From positions 1 through 45,714 of the forward strand of contig CAZIOH010000050.1 of the NCBI GenBank assembly GCA_964540815.1: a stretch of 45,714 nt of DNA. The letters are read 5' to 3'. This DNA comes from CAZIOH01 sp964540815 (GTDB lineage Bacteria > Myxococcota_A > Polyangia > Fen-1088). How positions within the stretch are numbered: position 1 is the stretch's first letter; every line of letters starts with the position of its first letter. A program made the translations under genes and the position numbers. The notes below the pieces were generated by a model that saw only the letters and a program-made list of their open reading frames with translations, was not told the origin of the DNA and ran no database searches. Below are positions 8,977 through 17,341 of this stretch, in pieces.

Positions 8977-9912
8977 GTGAGCGAGGAAGATCGCCAGCTC
9001 GTCAGGGATGAGGACACGCGGACGAAGGTGCGACCGGCCCTCGACGCCCGCCAGGTCGGGCGAGATCGCGCCTACCTCATCGTCCTCGCCGGGATGAGCA
9101 CGGGTGAGATGTTCCGGCTCGACGCGGACCGGTCGGTCATCGGCCGCAGCGCGCGGGCCCAGGTGCGCCTCTCGGACGAGGGGGTCTCGCGCGAGCACGC
9201 GGTGGTCTGCGTGGAGGGCGACGAGGTCTACCTGGAGGATCTCGGGTCCACCAACGGCACCTTCTGCAACGGCATGCGGGTGTCGCGCCGGGCGCTCGAG
9301 GACGGTGACAAGATCATGATCGGCTCGACCACCATCTTGAAGTTCACCTACCACGACAAGTTCGACGAGGCCTTCCAGAAGCAGATGTACGAGTCGGCCC
9401 TGCGCGACGGGCTGACCAAGGTCTTCAACCGCAAGCACTTCAACGACGTCTTCGCCAAGGAGTTCGCCTTCGCGGTCCGCCACGACTCCCCGCTCACCTT
9501 GCTCTTCATCGACATCGACCACTTCAAGAAGGTGAACGACACCTACGGGCACCCGGCGGGCGATCACGTGCTCTCCGAGATCTCCGGGGTCCTGTCCGGG
9601 GCCATTCGCGGCGAGGACGTGCTGGCGCGCTTCGGGGGCGAGGAGTTCTGCGTGCTCAGCCGGGGAATCGACACGGTCGGCGCGCTGGAGCTGGCCGAGC
9701 GTCTGCGCAAGGAGACCGCGGAGAAGCGCATCCTCTATGGCGGCAAGCTGATCTCGGTGACCATCAGCATCGGGCTGGCCTCGATCCCCGATGCCAGCGT
9801 GACCCAGCCGAGCATGATGCTCGCCGCCGCGGACCGCGCGCTCTATGACGCCAAGAAGCGTGGGCGCAACCGGATCGTGTTCGCGGACAGCTCGGAGCCC
9901 CCGGAGTCGTGA
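8977..9912 (+). CDS. FHA-domain diguanylate cyclase (FHA-GGDEF)
   Basis: 311-residue cytoplasmic enzyme predicted to make c-di-GMP from two GTP. Residues about 32-125 are an FHA domain with the phosphothreonine-binding signature GRS (56-58), SREH (71-74) and STNGT (91-95). Residues about 140-305 are a GGDEF domain with the active-site loop GGEEF (220-224) and an intact I-site RGED (211-214) exactly five residues upstream, so catalysis and product inhibition should both work. FHA input suggests control by Ser/Thr phosphorylation, and two Ser/Thr kinases are encoded elsewhere in the window. GTG at 8977 is chosen from the promoter position and domain boundary. A longer frame reaching into sixA is Arg-rich and rejected. 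Confidence 0.93.
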   Translation: MSEEDRQLVRDEDTRTKVRPALDARQVGRDRAYLIVLAGMSTGEMFRLDADRSVIGRSARAQVRLSDEGVSREHAVVCVEGDEVYLEDLGSTNGTFCNGMRVSRRALEDGDKIMIGSTTILKFTYHDKFDEAFQKQMYESALRDGLTKVFNRKHFNDVFAKEFAFAVRHDSPLTLLFIDIDHFKKVNDTYGHPAGDHVLSEISGVLSGAIRGEDVLARFGGEEFCVLSRGIDTVGALELAERLRKETAEKRILYGGKLISVTISIGLASIPDASVTQPSMMLAAADRALYDAKKRGRNRIVFADSSEPPES

Positions 9913-9961
9913 GGCGCCTGGCCACGGGGCGCCGACGGCGACTCCGCCGGCCCGCACCGGC

Positions 9962-11239
9962 TCAGCCGACGGTCGCCGGGCCGGGGGCTGAGCTGGCCGG
10001 GTGCATGCCGAGGGTGAGGAAGGCCGCGAGCAGCATGCCGAGCGCCCCGGCGTAGTACGGGGTCGAGGGGCTGATGGTCTGGTACAGGAGGCCTCCGGCG
10101 GCGGGACCGAGCGCCCGGGCCAGCGCCGACAGGGACTGCAGCGAGCCGAGGGTCACGCCCTGGGCGTCGCGCGCCGCCCGCCGCGAGACGTAAGAGGACA
10201 CGCTGGGGCTGACCAGGCCACTGCCGGCGGCGATCAGCATCGCCGAGCCCGCGAGCACGGTCCGCCCGCCGGCGGAGAGGTGAGACGACAGGCCGAGCAG
10301 CGAGAAGCCGCCGGTCTGCAGGAGCAGGCCGGCCCCGAGCAAGCGCACCTCGCCGAAGCGCCGGCTGAGGCGGCCGATGAGGCCGCCCTGGATGATGGCC
10401 GCGGTGATGCCCACGAGGCCGAGGATGCGTCCGGTGCCGGCGGCCGACATGTGAAAGGCGTCGTCGGTGAAGAGGCGGAACGTCTGCTCCATGCCGGCGA
10501 ACCAGAACACCACCAGGAAGTTCACCACGAGCGCGCGCCCGACGTCGGGATCGGAGATCGCCGCGCGCAGCCCGCGGAGGCTGAGCACCGACCGGCGCGA
10601 GGTGGCCGTGGGGGGCGCACCCCCGACCCCGCCCCGGCCCAGAGCGCCGGCCGCGCCGGCGCCGGCCCGAACGCTGGCTGGCAGCGACTCGGGCAGAAAG
10701 CCGAGCGCCAGGATCAGGTTCACCACGGAGAGACCGGCCGCCACGAAGGCCGGGAGCGCCCCCTCACGCCCGAAGATCGGCACGCGTGCCAGCTCGCCGC
10801 CGAAGAAGGGGCCGAGGATGAACCCGAGCCCGAACGCCAGCCCGATGAGGCCCATCCCGCGCGCCCGGTTCTCCGCGGAGGTCACGTCGGCGATGTAGGC
10901 CTGGGCCACCGCGATGTTGGCGGTGGCGGCCCCGGTCCACACGCGGGCCACGAAGAGCAGGAAGAGGGTGTTCGAGAACCCGAGCACGACCATTCCGGCC
11001 GCGGTGGCCGCGATGCTGGTCAGCAGCACCGGGCGCCGCCCGATCCGATCGGACAGGCGTCCCCACATCGGGACCAGCAGGAATTGCATGAGCGAGTAGA
11101 CCGCGCCCGTCAGGCTGGCCACGAAGTCGCTGGCGCCGAGGTGGCGCGCGAATCCCGGCAGGAAGGGGATGACCAGTCCGAACCCGAGGAGATCGAGGAA
11201 GATGGTCAGGAAGATGGTGCCGAGCGATGCCTTGCGCAT
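9962..11239 (-). CDS. MFS exporter, tetracycline-efflux-like (12 TM)
   Basis: 425-residue inner-membrane transporter of the major facilitator superfamily, closest in pattern to the TetA/multidrug drug:H+ antiporters. TM1 contains FLDLLGFGLVIPFLP. MFS motif A is GRLSDRIGRRPVLL between TM2 and TM3, and ARVWTGAATANIAVAQAYIADVT resembles the TM4/TM5 region of drug exporters (motif C area GLAFGLGFILGPFFGG). A Gly/Ala-rich central loop separates the halves. It starts at ATG 11239, 65 bp downstream of the HDAC-like gene and on the same strand, so it may be the third gene of that operon. The substrate cannot be inferred. Confidence 0.92.
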   Translation of the reverse strand: MRKASLGTIFLTIFLDLLGFGLVIPFLPGFARHLGASDFVASLTGAVYSLMQFLLVPMWGRLSDRIGRRPVLLTSIAATAAGMVVLGFSNTLFLLFVARVWTGAATANIAVAQAYIADVTSAENRARGMGLIGLAFGLGFILGPFFGGELARVPIFGREGALPAFVAAGLSVVNLILALGFLPESLPASVRAGAGAAGALGRGGVGGAPPTATSRRSVLSLRGLRAAISDPDVGRALVVNFLVVFWFAGMEQTFRLFTDDAFHMSAAGTGRILGLVGITAAIIQGGLIGRLSRRFGEVRLLGAGLLLQTGGFSLLGLSSHLSAGGRTVLAGSAMLIAAGSGLVSPSVSSYVSRRAARDAQGVTLGSLQSLSALARALGPAAGGLLYQTISPSTPYYAGALGMLLAAFLTLGMHPASSAPGPATVG

Positions 11240-11263
11240 GAGCGTGCGTACCGTCTATCCCCT

Positions 11264-11299
11264 CCGCCGCTGGTTTTCTATCACCGGCGGGCTTTTTTT
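11264..11299 (+). terminator. Hairpin with T7 tract, oriented for plus-strand transcripts
   Basis: CCGCCG (11264-11269) pairs with CGGCGG (11285-11290) and is followed by seven T (11293-11299) on the plus strand. It lies between two leftward genes, where a plus-strand terminator has no obvious gene to serve. It could block antisense transcription into the HDAC-like gene. Confidence 0.4.
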
Positions 11300-11304
11300 C
11301 GGGG

Positions 11305-12360
11305 TCAGCTCCGTGGGCGGAAGACCGGGCGGAATATCGCCGGGTGGGCGGCCTGCGTCTGGCGCACGGCCTCGGCGCAGGCGGTGGAGGTGCCCCGCGG
11401 GAAGGACGCGCCCGGGCTCGCGCCCGCGCCGGCACCGTCCGCGGTCATGACGCCGAGGCAGGCGCGGACGCTGTCGGTCAGGGCCACGAGGTCGTAGCCG
11501 CCCTCGAGGACCAGCACCAGCTTTCGCCCGGGAGTCGCGGCCGCGGCCAGGCTGCACATGGCGACAAATCCGCGCTCGGTGACCCGCATCTCGCCGAGGG
11601 GATCGCGCGCGTGGGCATCGAACCCGGCCGACACGATCACGAGCTCGGGCATGAAGGCGGCGAGCGCCGGGGCGAACAGATCCTCGAACACCGTGCCGTA
11701 GTCGGCGTCGGACTGACCGGGCGGCAGGGGACAGTTCACCGTGAACCCACTGCCGGGCCCGATCCCCACCTCGTGCGGGGCGCCGGTGCCCGGATAGAAG
11801 GGAGACTGGTGCACCGAGAGGTAGAGCACGTCGCGGCGCGCCTCGAAGAGGTGCTGCGTGCCGTTGCCGTGGTGCACGTCCCAGTCGATGATCGCCACCC
11901 GCTGGGCCCCGAGGCAGAGGGCCGCCTCGGCCGCCACCGCCACGTTGTTGAGCAGGCAGAAGCCCATCGCCCGGGCATGCTCGGCGTGGTGTCCGGGCGG
12001 TCGCACCAGGGCGAAGGCGTTACGGGCCTGGCCCGCCCAGACGAGCTCCGTCGCGTGGACGGCCGCGCCGGCGGCCAGGCGCGCGGCCGTCCAGCTGCCC
12101 GGGGACGCCACGGTATCGGGATCGAGGCGCCCGCGGCGACCGTCGAGGCGGGCGAGCGCCGCGAGGTAGGGCGCGGCATGTGCGCGGCCGAGCTCGTCGT
12201 CGGTGGCCAGCCGCGCTGGCACCCATTCGCTGCCGGGCACCGGCCGTGCGCGCAGGTCATCGAGCACCGCGCGGAGGCGTCCGGAGGATTCGGGGTGCCC
12301 GGGGCCAGGCTGGTGCTCGAGCATGCGCGCGTCCGACAGCAAGGCGGTTCCGGTGTTCAT
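11305..12360 (-). CDS. Histone deacetylase/AcuC-family zinc hydrolase
   Basis: 351-residue cytoplasmic member of the arginase/deacetylase fold; bacterial members remove acetyl groups from lysines or polyamines. The active site is complete: His124-His125 in RPPGHHAEHA, zinc ligands Asp161 and His163 in DWDVHHGNGT, Asp248 in SAGFDAHARDPLG, and the catalytic Tyr289 in LEGGYD. MGFCLLNNVAVAA is also family-typical. The start ATG overlaps the stop of the upstream sensor kinase (ATGA), so the two are translationally coupled. An MFS gene follows. The substrate is unknown: acetyl-lysine on acetyl-CoA synthetase (AcuC) and acetylpolyamines are both possible. Confidence 0.93.
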   Translation of the reverse strand: MNTGTALLSDARMLEHQPGPGHPESSGRLRAVLDDLRARPVPGSEWVPARLATDDELGRAHAAPYLAALARLDGRRGRLDPDTVASPGSWTAARLAAGAAVHATELVWAGQARNAFALVRPPGHHAEHARAMGFCLLNNVAVAAEAALCLGAQRVAIIDWDVHHGNGTQHLFEARRDVLYLSVHQSPFYPGTGAPHEVGIGPGSGFTVNCPLPPGQSDADYGTVFEDLFAPALAAFMPELVIVSAGFDAHARDPLGEMRVTERGFVAMCSLAAAATPGRKLVLVLEGGYDLVALTDSVRACLGVMTADGAGAGASPGASFPRGTSTACAEAVRQTQAAHPAIFRPVFRPRS

Positions 12361-14021
12361 GGCGCGTCCCTCCCGGCATCGTGGTCGTCTTGCTCATCGC
12401 CAGCGCCAGCGCTCCGATCGGCCGCCGCGGGCCACACGACCGGCAACTCGAAGGCAAAGCGCGCCCCGCCCGACGGGCCCTGGGCCTCGACGGAGATCTC
12501 CGAGCCGTGATCCTGGACGATCTCGCGGACGAAGGCGAGCCCGAGGCCCGTCCCCTGCTGTCGCGTGGTGAAGAAGGGTGTGAAGATGCGCTCGCGCAGC
12601 GCAGGGTCCACCCCTGGTCCGTCGTCGTCGACCTCGATGCGTGCGCGCGGTTGCGCGCGCGGCTGCACGTGCGGCTGTTGCTCCGGCGCGGGGGCGAGCA
12701 GCACCGCCCGCAGGATCACCTGCCCGCCGCCAGCGGGGTGCAGGCTGGCGCTCGCGACCACCGCGTTGGCGGCCAGGTTCAGCAGGGCCCGACGCAGCTG
12801 CGCCTCGTCGCCGCGCACCCGGAGCCCCTCGGGGGCCTCGACCGAGACGCGGACCCGGGCGGAGCCTGGAGCGTCCCCTCCGCTCCCGCGCGCGAGCTCC
12901 GCGACCTCGGAGAGCAGCGCCCCGATGCGGAGGGTGGTGGGGGCGAGGGGAGGGCGGCGGGCATAGTCCAGGAACTCGTTCACCACCCGCTTGAGGTAGC
13001 CCACCTCGCGCTCGATGCGCCGCACCTCCTCGAGGCGCTCCGGCTCGGCCGCGAGGGCGTCGCGCAGGAGGCCGGCGTAGAGCTCGAGCCCGCCGAGGGG
13101 ATTGCGCACCTCGTGGGCGATGCCCGCGAGCATCATCTGCAGGCGCTCGTCGCGGGCCTTGAGCGCAGCGCGCATGTGATCGAGGGTCGCGGCGAGAAAC
13201 CCGATCTCGTCGTCGGTGGTGGCGCGCACGGGTTGCTCGAGATCCCCGCGGCCGATGCGGGCGGCCGCGGTCGCCAGATCCACCACCGGGCGGCTGATGC
13301 GGCGGGCGAGGACCGTCGTGAAGAGGAGGACCGCGAGCAGGGCCGCGACCCCGCCGGCCACCAGCCGTCCCCGGAAGACCCGCAGCGGCACGAAGTAGTC
13401 CGCGCTGGCCTCCACCACCACGAAGCCGAGGACCGCGTCGGGAAACCGCTCGGCTCCGACCGGACGGGGAGGCGCGACCCGAGGATCGACCGACGCCGGA
13501 ACCTCGCCCGATGGGGCGACGATGGCCGCATAGGCGCGCTTGTACGGCAAGCCATCGTGTCCCTCGAACAGGGGGGAGGTCGACGGTGCGCCGGTGGCCG
13601 CCCGGGACATCTCGAGCCGGTCCGCTCCGAGCTCGTGGGCAAGGCTTCCATCGGCGATCCGGCGGGCGGTGTCCCCGCGGCCCACCAGCTCGCGTGAGAC
13701 CAGCGCCACCCGTCTCACGTCGAACCGGGTGCGCGCCAGCTCGAGCTTCCGCCTCACGTTCGCGTAGGTCAGCGAGCCCGGGTCCTCGGCCCCGCCATTG
13801 CCGCTGGCGTCGGCCTCGAGGGCCGCCAGTTGCTCGGGCAGGATCATCCCGGCGGCTCCGGCGGCGGCGAGCGCCAGGCGGCGGCCGAGCTCGTCCTCGA
13901 GCACCCGGCGCGCCACCTCGTGCGCCAGGAATCCGAACCCCACGAGCACGAGCACCGTGGGGACCAAGTTTCCAACCAGGAGCCTCCCCAGCAACCTCCC
14001 CCGCCTCTTCCTCCTCACCAC
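12357..14021 (-). CDS. Membrane sensor histidine kinase (sensor-HAMP-HisKA-HATPase)
   Basis: 554-residue inner-membrane two-component kinase. TM1 is near 15-35 and TM2 near 222-240; between them is a periplasmic sensor of about 185 residues with no recognised fold. HAMP follows (ARRISRPVVDLA), then HisKA with phospho-acceptor His303 in AGIAHEVRNPLGG, and HATPase_c with N-box NLAANAV, G1 DDDGPGVD and G2 GTGLGLAFV. All catalytic boxes are present. The start is GTG 14021. The stop overlaps the start of the deacetylase gene. No response regulator is adjacent, so this is an orphan kinase whose operon partner is an enzyme rather than a regulator. Confidence 0.95.
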   Translation of the reverse strand: MVRRKRRGRLLGRLLVGNLVPTVLVLVGFGFLAHEVARRVLEDELGRRLALAAAGAAGMILPEQLAALEADASGNGGAEDPGSLTYANVRRKLELARTRFDVRRVALVSRELVGRGDTARRIADGSLAHELGADRLEMSRAATGAPSTSPLFEGHDGLPYKRAYAAIVAPSGEVPASVDPRVAPPRPVGAERFPDAVLGFVVVEASADYFVPLRVFRGRLVAGGVAALLAVLLFTTVLARRISRPVVDLATAAARIGRGDLEQPVRATTDDEIGFLAATLDHMRAALKARDERLQMMLAGIAHEVRNPLGGLELYAGLLRDALAAEPERLEEVRRIEREVGYLKRVVNEFLDYARRPPLAPTTLRIGALLSEVAELARGSGGDAPGSARVRVSVEAPEGLRVRGDEAQLRRALLNLAANAVVASASLHPAGGGQVILRAVLLAPAPEQQPHVQPRAQPRARIEVDDDGPGVDPALRERIFTPFFTTRQQGTGLGLAFVREIVQDHGSEISVEAQGPSGGARFAFELPVVWPAAADRSAGAGDEQDDHDAGRDAP

Positions 14022-14138
14022 TTCACCACGAGAACCAGGGACGACCCACGAGTCCCATGGCGTTCCGGTCCGTCAGCTTTGCTTAGAACCCGGCCGACAA
14101 GCCGGTCCGATGGCGAAGCCGATGCGAGCACCGGACCG

Positions 14139-14145
14139 CAGTATA
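14139..14145 (-). promoter_or_regulatory. Possible -10 element upstream of the sensor kinase operon
   Basis: TATACT is read on the minus strand (14145-14140), about 120 nt upstream of the kinase GTG, within an otherwise GC-rich region that is noncoding (14022-14234). The -35 is unclear. The region also contains an inverted repeat GTCCG/CGGAC around 14107-14136. Confidence 0.3.
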
Positions 14146-14234
14146 CTCATGTATTCGAGGACCGGAGCGCAGCAGCGGCGCAGCCAGCGGGTCGGATCGT
14201 CGGCCGGGGCCGGTTAGAACCCCAGCCCCCGCCG

Positions 14235-14633
14235 CTACCGCTTGGAGAACTGGAAGCGGGCGCGGGCGCCACGCTGCCCGTACTTCTTGCGCTCCTTGGC
14301 GCGGGCATCGCGGGTCAGGTAACCGGCCTTCTTGAGGGCGCCCCGGTACGCGGGGTCGACCTTGAGCAAGGCCCGGGAGATCCCGTGCCTGATCGCCGCG
14401 GCCTGTCCGGAGAGGCCGCCGCCCGAGACGTTCACGAACACGTCGAAGGCGCCGGTGGTCTCGGTCAGCTCGAGCGCCTGGCGAAACACCATGCGCGAGG
14501 TCTCGCGACCGAAGTAGTCCTCGAGGGTGCGATGATTGATCTCGGACTTGCCGGTCCCCGGCTGCAACCAGACGCGAGCCACCGCTTCCTTGCGGCGCCC
14601 AGTGGAGTAAACGGCTTTGTGAATATCAGGCAT
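14235..14633 (-). CDS. rpsI: 30S ribosomal protein S9
   Basis: Ribosomal protein of 132 residues. Clear signatures are YSTGRRKEAVARVWLQPGTG at the N terminus, NVSGGGLSGQAAAIRHGISRALL in the middle and the basic tail ERKKYGQRGARARFQFSKR, whose last residues reach the P-site tRNA. It follows rplM by 37 bp, the near-universal rplM-rpsI order, and is cotranscribed with it. Confidence 0.99.
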   Translation of the reverse strand: MPDIHKAVYSTGRRKEAVARVWLQPGTGKSEINHRTLEDYFGRETSRMVFRQALELTETTGAFDVFVNVSGGGLSGQAAAIRHGISRALLKVDPAYRGALKKAGYLTRDARAKERKKYGQRGARARFQFSKR

Positions 14634-14670
14634 TGGTCGCGACTCCGGATGAGCGAATCAGGTCAATCAA

Positions 14671-15123
14671 TCAATCGAGGTTCAGGACTTTGGGCTGCTG
14701 GGCAGCGTGGGGATGCTCGGCGCTCGCGTAGACCTTGAGCTTCTTGTAGATGCGACGCCCGAGCGGGCCCTTCGGCAACATTCCCCAGACCGCCCGCTTG
14801 ACCAGGTCGCCCGGGTGGCGCTTGTTCAGCTCCTCGGCGGTCTGGGTGCGCAGGCCGCCCGGATACAGCGAGTGATCGCGGTAGAGCTTGGTCTGCCACT
14901 TGTCGCTGGACAGCTTGATCTTGTCGGCGTTGAGCACCACCACGAAGTCCCCCGCGTCCTCGTGGGACGTGAAGGTGGGACGGTGCTTCCCGCGCAACAC
15001 GTCCGCGATCTTGGTCGCGACGCGGCCGAGGGTTTTCCCCTGGACATCGGCGACGTACCAGCCGTGCTCGGCGTCTGCCTTGGCCTGGAAAGTGGAGCGG
15101 TTGCGGGGTACTGAGGAGGGCAT
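14671..15123 (-). CDS. rplM: 50S ribosomal protein L13
   Basis: Ribosomal protein of 150 residues that nucleates 50S assembly. Family features are WYVADVQGKTLGRVATKIADVLRGKH, FVVVLNADKIKLS, KLYRDHSLYPGGL and AVWGMLPKGPLGRRIYKKLKVYAS. ATG 15123 is preferred over an upstream in-frame start that would add 13 residues. The gene begins only 48 bp after the alaC stop, so the ribosomal pair may be read from a promoter inside or before alaC. Confidence 0.99.
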   Translation of the reverse strand: MPSSVPRNRSTFQAKADAEHGWYVADVQGKTLGRVATKIADVLRGKHRPTFTSHEDAGDFVVVLNADKIKLSSDKWQTKLYRDHSLYPGGLRTQTAEELNKRHPGDLVKRAVWGMLPKGPLGRRIYKKLKVYASAEHPHAAQQPKVLNLD

Positions 15124-15171
15124 GGGAGGCGGATACCTACTGCAGGCGCCGAGCCTTGTCAAGCAGGCGGA

Positions 15172-16416
15172 TCACCTGGCGAGAAAGGTGGCGATGGCGG
15201 CGCAGGCCTTCTGGGTGCGCTCCTCGCTCTCGACCAGGGAGAAGCGCACGGCACCTTCCCCTCCTGGCCCGAACCCGACGCCCGGGGAGACCGCGACCCG
15301 CGCCTGGTCGAGCAGCGCCGACGCGAAGGCCAGCGCGCCACCGGCGCGGAAGGCCTTCGGCAGCTCGGCCCACACGAACATCGACGCGGCCGGCATCTCG
15401 ACCGGCCAGCCCGCCGCCCGCAGGCCGGCGACCAGGACCTCGGCCCGTCGCTGGTAGCGGAGGCGGTTCTGCTCGACCGCGTCGTGGCAAGCCGCGAGCG
15501 CGGTCGCCGCCGCCAGCTGGATCGGCCCGAAGATCCCGTAGTCGAGGTATCCCTTGATGGTGACGAGCTTCCCCACGAGCTCCGGATTGCCCACGCAGAA
15601 GCCCACCCGCCAGCCGGGCATCGAGTAGCTCTTCGAGACCGTGAAGAACTCCACGGCCACCTCGCGGGCGCCGGGGACCTCGAAGATGCTGGGCGTCTGC
15701 GCCGTGGGCGCGCCGGCTGGAGAGAACGTCAGGTCGGCGTAGGCGAGATCGGAGATGACCCACATGCGCTCGCGCCGAGCCAGCGCCACCACCTTCTCGT
15801 AGTACCCGCGGTCGACGGTGGCGGCGGTCGGGTTGTGCGGGAAGTTGACGATCATGCCCACCGGCGGCCGGGGGGAGCGGGCGAGGGCCGCCTCCAGCTC
15901 GGCGTAGTGATCGACACCCGGGCGGCAGGTCACCGGAACCGGCTCGCCGCCGGCGATGATCACGCCGAACCGGTGGATGGGATAACAGGGATCGGGGCTG
16001 AGCACGCAGTCGCCGAGGCCCGGGCCCGCGCCGGGCGAGACCAGTGCGAGGAGCAGGTGGGCGAGCCCTTCCTTCGAGCCGATGGTGATCACGGCTTCGC
16101 GATCGGGGTCGAAGGACTGGCCGTATCGGCGCGCATACCAGTCGCAGATCGCCTGCCGTGGCTCCGCGAGGCCCTTCGAGGGCATGTAGCGCTGGCTGCC
16201 CGGGCGCCGCACCTCGGCGATGAGCCGCTCGACGACCGGGGCAGGGCTCGGGCCATCGGGGTTGCCGAGGCCGAAGTCGTAGACGTCGTGGCCCTGGGCG
16301 CGCAGGCGGGTCTTGAGCTCGTCGACGGCCGCCAGGACATAAGGGGGCAGAGCGTCCAATCGACCGGGGTGGGGATGTCCGGGCATGATGGGGGCAGTCA
16401 CATTAATGGGTCGCAT
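15172..16416 (-). CDS. alaC: AlaC-type PLP-dependent alanine aminotransferase (class I/II)
   Basis: 414-residue cytoplasmic aminotransferase that interconverts pyruvate and alanine with glutamate. The sequence follows AlaC closely: VYDFGLGNPDGP, YMPSKGLAEPRQAICDWYARRYG, the SKEGLAHLLLALVSPGD-like region, NFPHNPTA, ISDLAYADLTF, and FFTVSKSYSMPGWRVGF with the PLP lysine at about 262. The C-terminal EMPAASMFVWAELP and VSPGVGFGPGGEGAVRFSLVE segments also match. ATG 16416 is taken; ATG 16386 ten codons later is equally plausible, and neither has a good ribosome site. A much longer frame upstream is Pro/Arg-rich and reads through the G-rich intergenic repeat, so it is rejected. It is upstream of rplM-rpsI, an unusual neighbour for ribosomal genes. 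LL-diaminopimelate aminotransferase is a related alternative. Confidence 0.92.
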   Translation of the reverse strand: MRPINVTAPIMPGHPHPGRLDALPPYVLAAVDELKTRLRAQGHDVYDFGLGNPDGPSPAPVVERLIAEVRRPGSQRYMPSKGLAEPRQAICDWYARRYGQSFDPDREAVITIGSKEGLAHLLLALVSPGAGPGLGDCVLSPDPCYPIHRFGVIIAGGEPVPVTCRPGVDHYAELEAALARSPRPPVGMIVNFPHNPTAATVDRGYYEKVVALARRERMWVISDLAYADLTFSPAGAPTAQTPSIFEVPGAREVAVEFFTVSKSYSMPGWRVGFCVGNPELVGKLVTIKGYLDYGIFGPIQLAAATALAACHDAVEQNRLRYQRRAEVLVAGLRAAGWPVEMPAASMFVWAELPKAFRAGGALAFASALLDQARVAVSPGVGFGPGGEGAVRFSLVESEERTQKACAAIATFLAR

Positions 16417-16484
16417 GGGTGGGCGCAACGGAAGATCCGCGGCAGCGACGACCGGACACGGCAAGGGACGGGAACGGGGAGGGA

Positions 16485-16534
<50 letters not shown>

Positions 16535-16536
<2 letters not shown>

Positions 16537-16552
16537 AGCTGTCATAAGCTCC
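16535..16552. promoter_or_regulatory. Inverted repeat GGAGCT-N6-AGCTCC before the SDR gene
   Basis: Perfect 6-bp arms (16535-16540, 16547-16552) surround GTCATA, ending seven bases before the ATG at 16560. It could be an operator or an mRNA hairpin, and it overlaps a CATAAG -10-like hexamer (16543-16548). Confidence 0.4.
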
Positions 16553-16559
16553 GCCTGCC

Positions 16560-17333
16560 ATGAATCCAAGCTGCGAGCGCGTGGTGGTCTTCGGAGCGAC
16601 ATCGGCGATCGCCGCGGAGGTCGCGGGGGTGCTGGCGGCGCGGGGCGCACGGCTGTTCCTGGTGGGACGCGATGCAGGCAAGCTGACCGCCGTCGCGCGT
16701 CGCTGCGGGACGGCCGTGGTCGGGACTCGCGTGGCGGACCTGATCGATCTCGCGGCGGCGCCCGGGCTGGTCGACGAGGCGGCGCGCGTGCTCGGCGTGG
16801 GCTCGGGGCTGCCCGACGGCTTCGACCTCGCGGTCATTGCCCAGGGTTGGCTCGGGGATCAGCTGGAGAGCGAACGCGATGGCGCCCACGCGCGCGCGGT
16901 GCTCGAGACCAACTTGCTGTCGGCGGTGGCCTTGCTCGTGCCGATCGCGAACCGGCTCGAGGCGCAGGGCTCTGGTCACGTGGTGGTGCTCTCGTCGGTG
17001 GCTGGACAGCGCGGGCGACCGCGCAACTACACCTACGGCGCCGCCAAGGCCGGGCTGACGGTGTACCTGCAGGGCCTGCGGACGCGGCTCTTCCCGCGGG
17101 GCGTCCGGGTCTCCACCATCCTGCTCGGCCCGGTCGATACGCCCATGACGGCCGGCCACCGCAAGCACATCCTCTTCGGACGGTCCGATCGCGTGGCGGC
17201 CGAGATCCTGCGCGCAGTCGACCGTGGCGGTGGCGAGGTGTTCGTCCCCTGGTTCTGGCGCTACATCATGGCCGGCGTGCAGGCGACTCCCGAATCGGTG
17301 GTCCAGCGCTTGCCGTTTCTCTCCGGGCGCTGA
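16560..17333 (+). CDS. Short-chain dehydrogenase/reductase, DprE2-like
   Basis: 257-residue NAD(P)-dependent oxidoreductase with a Rossmann fold. The cofactor loop is FGATSAIAAEVA (residues 11-22), a variant of the usual TGxxxGIG. The catalytic Tyr159 and Lys163 are in YGAAK, with the serine in VVVLSSVAG. The GATSxIA loop and the C-terminal WRYIMAGVQATPESVVQRLPF resemble the SDR group containing decaprenylphosphoryl-2-keto-ribose reductase (DprE2). No DprE1-like partner is in the window, so the substrate remains open. It diverges from alaC across the G-rich spacer. Confidence 0.88.
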   Translation: MNPSCERVVVFGATSAIAAEVAGVLAARGARLFLVGRDAGKLTAVARRCGTAVVGTRVADLIDLAAAPGLVDEAARVLGVGSGLPDGFDLAVIAQGWLGDQLESERDGAHARAVLETNLLSAVALLVPIANRLEAQGSGHVVVLSSVAGQRGRPRNYTYGAAKAGLTVYLQGLRTRLFPRGVRVSTILLGPVDTPMTAGHRKHILFGRSDRVAAEILRAVDRGGGEVFVPWFWRYIMAGVQATPESVVQRLPFLSGR

Positions 17334-17341
17334 GGGCGCGG

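Noticed and set aside
10001..11497. Long plus-strand frame opposite the MFS gene
   Set aside because: Composition (Glu/Arg/Gly/His repeats) is that of an antisense shadow; the minus-strand frame has clear MFS motifs.
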